Assembly: GCA_002413355.1 (NCBI GenBank)
Contig: DHWV01000017.1
Location: forward strand, 1 to 5,456
DNA: 5,456 nt
Direction of reading: 5' to 3'
From: Desulfobulbaceae bacterium UBA5173
GTDB lineage: Bacteria; Desulfobacterota; Desulfobulbia; Desulfobulbales; Desulfobulbaceae
Shown here: one piece after another, positions 1 to 4,928 of the stretch
Position numbering within the stretch: position 1 is the first letter of the stretch
How the letters are laid out: every line of letters begins with the position of its first letter
Translations under genes and position numbers: made by a program
The notes under the pieces: generated by a model
The model's database searches: none
What the model saw: only the letters and a program-made list of their open reading frames with translations
What the model was told of the DNA's origin: nothing

Positions 1-142
1 TTGGCTTTAAAACACCAAAACAGCTTATTTTGGGGAGACCACTTAACTGTTGCACTTGGAACTTGAATTCACACCCTAATTTACCACTCACGCTTACCCA
101 GCTCGCACCGATGGAATCTTGCGGCGGAACTGTCAGGCAAGT

Positions 143-643
143 TCACACAGCATGATCGGCGTTGCGTCGTTCCAAGTCGAGCAGCCGTTGTTTAATTGCC
201 AGCCCAGCGGAAAAACCGACAAGCTGCCCTGAGCCGCCAATCACCCGATGACAGGGAATCACGATGGGCAGAGGATTTTTGCCCGCTGCGCCGCCCACGG
301 CCCTTGCCTTGTTCAGATGACCAAGTTCAGCGGCAAGTTCTCCGTAGCTTGCCGTCGTGCCGTAAGGAATCCGCCGTATTGCCGCCCAGACGGCCTGCTG
401 AAAGACTGTTCCCTGCGGTGACAGCGGCAGCTCAAACAGCCGCCGTTGCCCGACAAAGTACTCCGATAGCTGCTCCTTGGCCTTGCAAAGCAGCGGGTGA
501 TCGCCTGTAAGCAGCAGCTCGTTTTTACTCGAAAAAGTAATCCTGAGCAGGCCCACATTATCGGCACAAATTCGCAGGATTCCTAACGGGGTGTTCAATG
601 TTGCGCAAGGCATAAATGTTTCACCAGAGCAGGAACAAAACAT
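143..643 (-). CDS. ogt: Methylated-DNA--[protein]-cysteine S-methyltransferase (O6-alkylguanine-DNA alkyltransferase, Ogt type)
   Basis: Suicide DNA-repair protein that moves the alkyl group from O6-alkylguanine (and O4-alkylthymine) onto its own cysteine. The product is 166 aa, the usual size for a single-domain Ogt/MGMT. The C-terminal half carries the family core: GTVFQQAVWAAIRRIPYG (about 78-95), the Tyr of TASYGELA, the RAVGGAAGKNP stretch with the Arg that replaces the flipped base, and the active-site motif IPCHRVIG with acceptor Cys131, then GFSAGLAIKQRLLDLE. No Ada-type N-terminal regulatory domain is present. The start is uncertain: ATG at 641-643 has GAGG only 4 nt upstream, whereas ATG at 611-613 (MPCATLNTPLG) has GGTGA at a 7-nt distance and fits the family N-terminus better, so I give the longer frame. 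It lies 60 nt downstream of recD2 on the same strand with no terminator or convincing promoter between, so co-transcription is likely. Function is near certain; only the start is in doubt. Confidence 0.95.
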   Translation of the reverse strand: MFCSCSGETFMPCATLNTPLGILRICADNVGLLRITFSSKNELLLTGDHPLLCKAKEQLSEYFVGQRRLFELPLSPQGTVFQQAVWAAIRRIPYGTTASYGELAAELGHLNKARAVGGAAGKNPLPIVIPCHRVIGGSGQLVGFSAGLAIKQRLLDLERRNADHAV

Positions 644-703
644 TTTTCCTCAGCATTACCCTGAAACATGTGCGACTGCAAGGAGCTTGTGACCGGGTTG
701 CTC

Positions 704-3190
704 TCAGTTCGTTGCATCATCTTTCACCAACTCCCGCAACGCCGTCTGCCGCAGCCCCGTGTCCCGGTTTGCAACCGCCATCGCCATCGCCTTCCTCGTG
801 CCGACAAACACCGCCAGCTTCCGCGCCCGCGTCAGGCCGGTGTAGATCAGGTTGCGGAAGAGCATCCGAAAATGCTGGGTCAGCACCGGCAGAATCACCG
901 CCTCAAACTCCGACCCCTGCGCCTTGTGGATGGTGATCGCGTAGGCCAAATCCAGTTCCGCAATCTGTTCGCGCTGATACTCCACCTCGCGCTGATCAGG
1001 AGAAAAGCAGACGCGCAGGGTCATATCGGCATTGTCCACGTCGCTTATCCTGCCGATGTCGCCGTTGAACACGCCGAGGTCGTAGTTGTTGCGCAGATGA
1101 ATCACGCGGTCGCCAGTGCGGAACAGCCGCTCGCCGAGCCTGATCTCGGCCTTCCCTTCCTGCGCCGGATTGACCGCCTCCTGCAGCATTTTGTTCAAGG
1201 AACCCGTGCCGAGGCTGCCCCGGTTCATCGGCGAGAGCACCTGAATCTCGCAGCCCGCGCCGCAGTATTTGGGAATCCACTCCGTGCAGAGCCGCCGCAC
1301 CGTGTCCGCCGCAGTCATGCCGTAATAGAGCGACGACCAGGGATGCACCTTCTTCGCCACCGCAGTCAGCTCCGCCGCTGGGCCTTCCGCTACCGCCAGC
1401 GTGTGCAGATCAACGTGCTGAAATTGCTCCGGCAGGGCAAAACGCTGGTACGGGTTGCTGATTGTTTCCACCTCAAAACTGAACGGGTCTTCAGTGCCGG
1501 CCTGCTCGCGCTCCTCCACGGTTTGAAAATGCAGCCTAGCCTTGGCGATGAAATGGAGCTGCTCCTGCGTTGCCTCGTCCGAGTCGATGAACAGGCAGTC
1601 GCTCTGCTTCCATAAATCCGGCTGCTTGAAGGGCGAGCTGATGCGCGGCGTTTCGCCCCGGTTGATCTGGTGGGCAAAGGTGATGATGCTCGACTGACTT
1701 GCCTGGCGGAAGACGGTGTTCAGAATGCAGACCGGAATGTGGCCAGAGGCAATCAAATCGCGCAGCACATTGCCTGCGCCGACCGAGGGCAGCTGATCCG
1801 CGTCACCGATGAAAACCAAGGCCGTGCTGTCGCCGACCGCCTTGAGCAGGGCCGCAGTCAGGCTGATGTCGAGCATCGAGCATTCGTCCACAATCAGCAC
1901 GTCCGTGCGCAACGGGTTGTCCTGATTGCGCTTGAAGCCGCCGCCCTGCCATTCCAGCAGACGGTGGATGGTCTTGGCCTCCAGGCCGATCACCTCGCTC
2001 ATGCGCTGCGCGGCCCGGCCTGTAGGCGCGGCCAACAGCACCGAGCGGCCCATTGCCCGCAGCAGGGCGACCAAGACCCGCGTAGTGGTGGTCTTGCCGC
2101 AGCCTGGCCCGCCGGTGAGAATGGCAAACTGGCAGCGGGCGATGGTCTGTACCGCTGCCGTCTGCTCCTCACTGAGCTGCATGCCGTTTTTGCCGCCGAA
2201 GCGGCGTAGCCAGTCGGCAATCCGCTCCGCATCGTGCTCCAACAGGCGCACCATGTTCCGCAGCCGATCGGCCACGTATTGCTCGTCATAATACAGGCTT
2301 TTCGAGTAATAGCAGCGTTCAGGCTCGCGGCCTTTACGTGTGACCAGCAGACGGACACGCAGTTTGTCCTGCTGCTCCATCTCGTGGAGAAACAGGGCGA
2401 TGCGGTCGGAAAGGCTGAGTTGCAGCAGCTCAGAAGCCTGTTTGTCAATCTGGGCCTGCGTCAGCCAGCAATGGCCTTGCTCGCGGCTGGCGTTGAGCAC
2501 GTGGCGGATGGCGGCAGTGATGCGCAGGGGCGAATCCTGGCCAAAGCCGATGGACAGTGCCACCTTGTCTGCAGTGAAAAAGCCGATGCCATAGAGGTCT
2601 TCCGCTAGGCGGTAGGGATTGGCCGAGACGACGGCAATGGACTCGTCGCCGTACTGCTTGTAGATGCGCACGGCAAAGAGGGTGGAGATGCCGTGCGTCT
2701 GGAGGAACAGCATCACGTCGCGGATGGCCCGGTGCTCTGTCCACGCCGCGCTGATCATGGCCAGCTTCTTCTCGGCAATGCCGGGCACATCGGTCAGCCG
2801 CTCGATCCGCTCCTCAAAAACCTCCAGCGTGTCTTTGCCGAAATGGCTGACAATCTTGTGCGCGGTCTTTGGGCCGATGCCTTTGATCAGGCCGGAGCCG
2901 AGGTATTTCTCCAATGCGCCTGCGGAGGCGGGCTTCAGCTCCGTGGCCTTGTACGCCTTGAACTGGCGGCCAAATTTAGGATGGACAATCCATGCGCCGC
3001 TGAACTGCATGGTCGCGCCGGCAAAAACACGTAGCTGATGCACGACCACTGTGGCCGTGCCGCCGCGCGAGTCAAAGGGATTGACTTGCAGCACGGCCCA
3101 GCCGTTCTCCGGGTTGTGGTAGGTGATGCGCTCGACCACGCCGCTGAGGGTTTCCGGCGGGAGCTGTGAGGAAGGCAGAGGCGGCAGCAC
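704..3190 (-). CDS. recD2: ATP-dependent RecD2-like DNA helicase (SF1B, 5'-3')
   Basis: DNA helicase of the RecD2/YrrC family, which acts outside RecBCD in DNA repair and replication-fork maintenance. 828 aa, somewhat longer than characterised members (roughly 700-800). The N-terminal part has the typical opening TLSGVVERITYHNPENG (OB-like region) and helix-hairpin-helix segments (GIGPKTAHKI 104-113, VPGIAEKK 135-142, LYGIGFFTADKVA 199-211). The helicase core shows Walker A GGPGCGKTTTT (360-370), motif Ia APTGRAAQRMSE, Walker B DECSML (435-440), motif III GDADQLPSVGAGN, motif IV VFRQ (493-496), IQVLSPMNRGSLGT (649-662), ITIHKAQGSEF (752-762) and YTGLTRARKLAVFVG (783-797). About 80-90 extra residues lie at roughly 545-635. 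The start is GTG; no other ATG/GTG/TTG lies in frame before the conserved opening, and there is no Shine-Dalgarno site. The upstream ORF's TGA is 3 nt away in the same frame, suggesting translational coupling. Confidence 0.96.
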   Translation of the reverse strand: MLPPLPSSQLPPETLSGVVERITYHNPENGWAVLQVNPFDSRGGTATVVVHQLRVFAGATMQFSGAWIVHPKFGRQFKAYKATELKPASAGALEKYLGSGLIKGIGPKTAHKIVSHFGKDTLEVFEERIERLTDVPGIAEKKLAMISAAWTEHRAIRDVMLFLQTHGISTLFAVRIYKQYGDESIAVVSANPYRLAEDLYGIGFFTADKVALSIGFGQDSPLRITAAIRHVLNASREQGHCWLTQAQIDKQASELLQLSLSDRIALFLHEMEQQDKLRVRLLVTRKGREPERCYYSKSLYYDEQYVADRLRNMVRLLEHDAERIADWLRRFGGKNGMQLSEEQTAAVQTIARCQFAILTGGPGCGKTTTTRVLVALLRAMGRSVLLAAPTGRAAQRMSEVIGLEAKTIHRLLEWQGGGFKRNQDNPLRTDVLIVDECSMLDISLTAALLKAVGDSTALVFIGDADQLPSVGAGNVLRDLIASGHIPVCILNTVFRQASQSSIITFAHQINRGETPRISSPFKQPDLWKQSDCLFIDSDEATQEQLHFIAKARLHFQTVEEREQAGTEDPFSFEVETISNPYQRFALPEQFQHVDLHTLAVAEGPAAELTAVAKKVHPWSSLYYGMTAADTVRRLCTEWIPKYCGAGCEIQVLSPMNRGSLGTGSLNKMLQEAVNPAQEGKAEIRLGERLFRTGDRVIHLRNNYDLGVFNGDIGRISDVDNADMTLRVCFSPDQREVEYQREQIAELDLAYAITIHKAQGSEFEAVILPVLTQHFRMLFRNLIYTGLTRARKLAVFVGTRKAMAMAVANRDTGLRQTALRELVKDDATN

Positions 3191-3205
3191 TGGTCAGTGG
3201 TCAGT
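3191..3205. repeat. Two-copy tandem heptamer (TGGTCAG) at the small ORF/recD2 junction
   Basis: Plus-strand TGGTCAG occurs twice head to tail (3191-3197 and 3198-3204), and base 3205 continues the 7-nt period. On the coding strand this reads CTGACCA CTGACCA directly before the recD2 GTG, and the small ORF's TGA stop lies inside the second unit. Short heptamer tandem repeats of this general kind are known at gene borders in some bacteria. Because 7 is not a multiple of 3, gain or loss of a unit would change how the upstream ORF ends relative to recD2. Confidence 0.75.
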
Positions 3206-3394
3206 TTGGCGGAAATGACGATGCAGGAACTCGCACTCCGCAAGCGTGAGGTCAAAGCGCAGCTCGGCTGCGGCGATCACCTTGGCCCGCTGCTTGTCCG
3301 GTTGCTGGCTCATGGTCTCGCCAATCCAGGCCACGGCTTTTTGCAGATTGTTGGAGGTGGTGAGGATATCCATATTCTTCTGTCGATTTAGCAT
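3194..3394 (-). CDS. Small hypothetical protein (66 aa) translated just ahead of recD2
   Basis: I cannot assign a function. The 66-aa product is soluble, with no signal peptide, membrane segment or cysteine. It reads as two short helices: LQKAVAWIGETMSQ, then RAKVIAAAELRFDLTLAECEFLHRHF. From memory, similar small proteins with the pattern AVxWIxE ... AxxRFDLxxxxxEFL occur in Desulfobacterota, but I cannot verify this. AAGAGG lies 4 nt before the ATG at 3392-3394. A second ATG at 3371-3373 (MDIL...) would give 59 aa, which looks a natural N-terminus but has a poorer ribosome site, so the start is open. Its TGA is 3 nt from the recD2 GTG and in the same frame, so the two are almost certainly one transcription unit, and its translation may deliver ribosomes to recD2. 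I see no convincing sigma70 promoter in the sequence upstream. Confidence 0.7.
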   Translation of the reverse strand: MLNRQKNMDILTTSNNLQKAVAWIGETMSQQPDKQRAKVIAAAELRFDLTLAECEFLHRHFRQTDH

Positions 3395-3460
3395 TAGACC
3401 TCTTGCATAAGTTGTGTTCCGTATGGCAATCTATGCACATGAACCTATCTCAAAATAAAT

Positions 3461-3534
3461 TATCCCGCCCCAAGGGGCGGGGTATCGTACAAATGATTTT
3501 AAAGATGCGTCGCAAGCGACAGGGTATTAAACCC
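3461..3534. repeat. Cluster of three small palindromes, REP-like intergenic repeat candidate
   Basis: Three hairpin-forming sequences follow one another in the gap between the divergent genes. The first is CCCGCCCC-AA-GGGGCGGG (3464-3481), a perfect 8-bp inverted repeat extendable by weak pairs to 3461-3484. The second is GTCGC-AA-GCGAC (3509-3520). The third is GGGT-ATTAA-ACCC (3522-3534). The first two share a CAAG apex and each is followed by GGGTAT (3480-3485 and 3522-3527), so they look like two diverged copies of one unit 42 nt apart. Neither is followed by a plus-strand U-tract, so a plain terminator is a poor fit in that direction; the minus side is merely AT-rich. A repetitive extragenic palindrome or small mobile-element remnant is the better reading, but copy number elsewhere in the genome cannot be seen here. 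Confidence 0.5.
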
Positions 3535-3551
3535 ACAGCTTCGCAATAAAT

Positions 3552-3580
3552 TTGACAGGGCCTTCTTTTTCCCTTATCAT
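3552..3580 (+). promoter_or_regulatory. Sigma70 promoter for the small exported protein gene
   Basis: TTGACA at 3552-3557 is a perfect -35 hexamer. Exactly 17 nt later comes TATCAT at 3575-3580, a five-of-six match to the -10 consensus. The predicted transcription start is near 3587, which gives a leader of about 86 nt before the ATG at 3673. It is the clearest promoter in the window. Confidence 0.82.
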
Positions 3581-3586
3581 TTAATT

Positions 3587-3605
3587 AAGAATGATTATCA
3601 ATAAA
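3587..3605. promoter_or_regulatory. Fur box (ferric uptake regulator operator candidate)
   Basis: Aligned with the classical 19-bp Fur box in the orientation GATAATGATTATCATTATC, the sequence here matches at 14 of 19 positions, including an unbroken 11-base core AATGATTATCA (3590-3600 on the plus strand). It begins at the predicted transcription start, immediately after the -10 element, which is a classic repression position. A further half-site TTATCATT (3574-3581) overlaps the -10 hexamer and forms an inverted repeat ATCATT-N8-AATGAT with the box. The implied control is repression by Fe(II)-Fur when iron is plentiful. Binding itself is inferred. Confidence 0.7.
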
Positions 3606-3610
3606 GAAAA

Positions 3611-3646
3611 GAAGGGGCATCCCTTCAGGAACATGCAGACGGCATG
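3611..3646 (+). other. Two short hairpins in the mRNA leader
   Basis: The leader of the plus-strand gene contains GAAGGG-GCAT-CCCTTC (3611-3626, six perfect pairs and a tetraloop) and CATGC-AGACG-GCATG (3632-3646, five perfect pairs). They could stabilise the 5' end or influence translation. I could not fit the leader to any riboswitch class I know, and neither hairpin has a U-tract, so attenuation by termination is not indicated. Confidence 0.4.
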
Positions 3647-3660
3647 CTCTGTCACCAACT

Positions 3661-3665
3661 GGGGA
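3661..3665 (+). promoter_or_regulatory. Ribosome binding site that decides the start of the exported protein gene
   Basis: GGGGA stands 7 nt before the ATG at 3673 but only 1 nt before the in-frame ATG at 3667. The spacing therefore favours 3673, which gives an N-terminus MKKLVIAAC typical of a signal peptide rather than MVMKK. Confidence 0.6.
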
Positions 3666-3672
3666 TATGGTC

Positions 3673-3993
3673 ATGAAAAAGCTCGTCATTGCAGCCTGTG
3701 TGTCAGCCATCGCGCTGCTTGCGGCAGGTGCATCTCAGGCTGAGGGAAAAAAGAACTGTATTAGAGGATATGGCAAAACAGCGAAAGAGGCATTTGCCTT
3801 GGGCGTAAAACTGGCGAAAAGCAAGGATGTTGAGCTGGGCGTGGAAAATCAGCTTCTTGCTGACACCCGCATCCGTATTCTGCCGGAGAAAATGAACGGC
3901 CTTTTTGTGGTAGAGGTTTATTCCTCGCGCAAGGGCATCTGCGATTTAAAGCTGGATGATGTTGTCAAAACCGCAGATGCCGTCGAGCCATAA
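3673..3993 (+). CDS. Small exported (periplasmic) protein of unknown function, probably iron-regulated
   Basis: I do not recognise a family. From ATG 3673 the product is 106 aa; an upstream ATG at 3667 would add two residues. Residues 1-23 form a signal peptide: KK, a hydrophobic stretch LVIAACVSAIALLAAG, then SQA|EG as a signal peptidase I site. The mature part is about 83 aa and basic at its N-terminus. It has exactly two cysteines, Cys29 (KKNCIRGYG) and Cys90 (KGICDLK), which could form a disulfide in the periplasm. Predicted order by eye: a helix TAKEAFALGVKLAKSK, then strands around TRIRILPEK and GLFVVEVYSS, a small alpha/beta fold. No transmembrane helix remains after cleavage. It stands alone on the plus strand, with its own promoter, Fur-like operator and terminator, so it is monocistronic. 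A role in iron-limited growth follows from the operator only; no metal-binding motif is visible. Confidence 0.85.
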   Translation: MKKLVIAACVSAIALLAAGASQAEGKKNCIRGYGKTAKEAFALGVKLAKSKDVELGVENQLLADTRIRILPEKMNGLFVVEVYSSRKGICDLKLDDVVKTADAVEP

Positions 3994-4017
3994 AGGTTAG
4001 CATCTGTGGTTCTGTCG

Positions 4018-4050
4018 GCCTGTCATGCCGTGCGCATGACAGGCTTTTTT
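4018..4050 (+). terminator. Intrinsic terminator of the exported protein gene
   Basis: An 11-bp perfect stem, GCCTGTCATGC (4018-4028) paired with GCATGACAGGC (4034-4044) around the loop CGTGC, is followed directly by six T residues (4045-4050). It lies 24 nt after the stop codon of the plus-strand gene. The last two T residues also belong to the folP stop codon on the other strand. On the minus strand the hairpin has its A-tract before it and no U-tract after it, so it should work well only in the plus direction. Confidence 0.93.
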
Positions 4051-4849
4051 ATTGCTCCGCCAACACCTCCGCCAGCCGCACTGCCGCCGCAGTTTTTGCT
4101 ACATCATGCACCCGCAGAATGTCGGCTCCCTGTTTGGTGCAAAGGGCGGAGACAACAGCAGTGGCGCAGTCGCGTTCTTCAACCGGCAAACCGAGCAGCT
4201 TGCCAAAGAAGGATTTGCGCGAATGGCCGATCAGCACCGGGAAGCCGAGCTGTTTGAACGCGGCGACATTGCGCAGAATAGCAAGATTGTGCTCCAAGGT
4301 TTTGCCAAAGCCGATGCCGGGATCAATAATGATTCTCTCTCTGGCAACTCCCTGTCCTTCCAGCCATGCTGTCCGCTCTCGAAAAAAAGCGCAGATCTCA
4401 GCAACCACATCCATATACTGCGGATTCACCTGCATGTTGCCCGGTGTACCCTGCATGTGCATGATGATCACAGGACAGCCATATTCCTGAGCGACTGTGA
4501 TCATCTCAGGATCATGACGGAGGGCGGAAATGTCATTGAGCATTGTTGCTCCGGCGGCAAGCGCGGCGCGGGCAACAACGGCTTTGGTGGTATCGATGGA
4601 AATTGGCACAGAAGCGGAGAGCGAACGCACCGCCTGAATCGTTGGAATAACCCGCCGCAGTTCTTCAGACTCAGAAACCGACTCGGCAAAAGGCCGAGTG
4701 GATTCGCCGCCGATGTCAATAATGTCCGCGCCGTCTGCCAGTAGCTGTTCCGCTTGATGATAAACACTCTGCGCATCGAAAAAACTGCCTCCATCGGAAA
4801 AGGAATCCGGGGTGACGTTCAGAATGCCCATGATCTGCGGTTTCTTCAT
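4049..4849 (-). CDS. folP: Dihydropteroate synthase
   Basis: Condenses 6-hydroxymethyl-7,8-dihydropterin pyrophosphate with p-aminobenzoate to give 7,8-dihydropteroate in folate synthesis; it is the sulfonamide target. The cytoplasmic TIM-barrel enzyme is 266 aa here, a normal single-domain length with no FolK fusion. Visible signatures: MGILNVTPDSFSDGG (7-21, Asn11 being the metal/pyrophosphate ligand), GADIIDIGGESTRP (40-53, the flexible loop with Thr51-Arg52), SIDTTK with Asp86, LNDISAL with Asn105, MHMQGTP (130-136), IIDPGIGFGKT (174-184), GHSRKSF (208-214) and RVHDV (246-250). The frame is open 48 codons further upstream, but that part runs into the end of ftsH and is unlike the family. 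The ATG at 4847-4849 has GGAGG 6 nt upstream and begins the conserved region, so I start there. It follows ftsH by 79 nt containing a terminator, and ends tail to tail with the exported protein gene. Confidence 0.97.
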   Translation of the reverse strand: MKKPQIMGILNVTPDSFSDGGSFFDAQSVYHQAEQLLADGADIIDIGGESTRPFAESVSESEELRRVIPTIQAVRSLSASVPISIDTTKAVVARAALAAGATMLNDISALRHDPEMITVAQEYGCPVIIMHMQGTPGNMQVNPQYMDVVAEICAFFRERTAWLEGQGVARERIIIDPGIGFGKTLEHNLAILRNVAAFKQLGFPVLIGHSRKSFFGKLLGLPVEERDCATAVVSALCTKQGADILRVHDVAKTAAAVRLAEVLAEQ

Positions 4850-4855
4850 CGCTTG

Positions 4856-4860
4856 CCTCC
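4856..4860 (-). promoter_or_regulatory. folP Shine-Dalgarno site abutting a terminator
   Basis: GGAGG on the minus strand with a 6-nt spacer to ATG 4849, an ideal ribosome site that fixes the folP start. It lies only 2 nt beyond the U-tract of the preceding hairpin, leaving no room for a separate promoter between them. Confidence 0.85.
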
Positions 4861-4862
4861 AC

Positions 4863-4894
4863 AAAAAAGAAAAGGCGCAGGATGAACCTGCGCC
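4863..4894 (-). terminator. Intrinsic terminator/attenuator between ftsH and folP
   Basis: On the minus strand GGCGCAGG and CCTGCGCC (4887-4894 and 4874-4881) form a perfect 8-bp GC-rich stem with a 5-nt loop, followed at once by TTTTCTTTTTT (4873 down to 4863). It begins 34 nt after the ftsH stop codon. It has every feature of a rho-independent terminator, yet the next gene in the same direction, folP, begins 13 nt later. It should end most ftsH transcripts and let through a fraction that expresses folP. Confidence 0.88.
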
Positions 4895-4928
4895 GCAATG
4901 ACCTAATGATCCTTTGCCAGAAAGATTG

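Noticed and set aside
15..33. CCAAAA-N7-TTTTGG inverted repeat as a terminator for ogt
   Set aside because: The stem is six weak pairs, lies more than 100 nt beyond the stop codon, and has only a broken T-run after it on the minus strand.
668..1615. 315-codon plus-strand ORF opposite recD2, and shorter plus-strand ORFs along 1670-3038
   Set aside because: They lie wholly antisense to a gene with all helicase motifs, are rich in His/Arg/Ala/Pro as GC-rich antisense frames are, and show no domain or suitable ribosome site.
3408..3453. Promoter for the 66-codon ORF/recD2 unit (TTGAGA at 3448-3453 on the minus strand)
   Set aside because: No acceptable -10 hexamer occurs at 16-18 nt spacing; the true promoter is not visible to me.
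3505..3549. 14-codon ORF beginning MRRKRQGIKP within the palindrome cluster
   Set aside because: It has no ribosome site, and its codons are simply the palindrome sequences read in one frame; frames through repeats of this sort often look like basic peptides.
3633..3672. Upstream ATG at 3633 as a leader peptide overlapping the exported protein gene
   Set aside because: Its nearest AGGA is only 2 nt away, it is out of frame, and it runs far into the main gene without any feature of a regulatory peptide.
3673..3699. Lipoprotein signal (VIAAC) in the exported protein
   Set aside because: The Cys is residue 9 with almost no hydrophobic stretch before it, and the hydrophobic core continues well past it, so a signal peptidase I site at SQA|E fits better.
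4052..4744. 230-codon plus-strand ORF opposite folP
   Set aside because: It is antisense to an unmistakable dihydropteroate synthase and its translation shows no family features.
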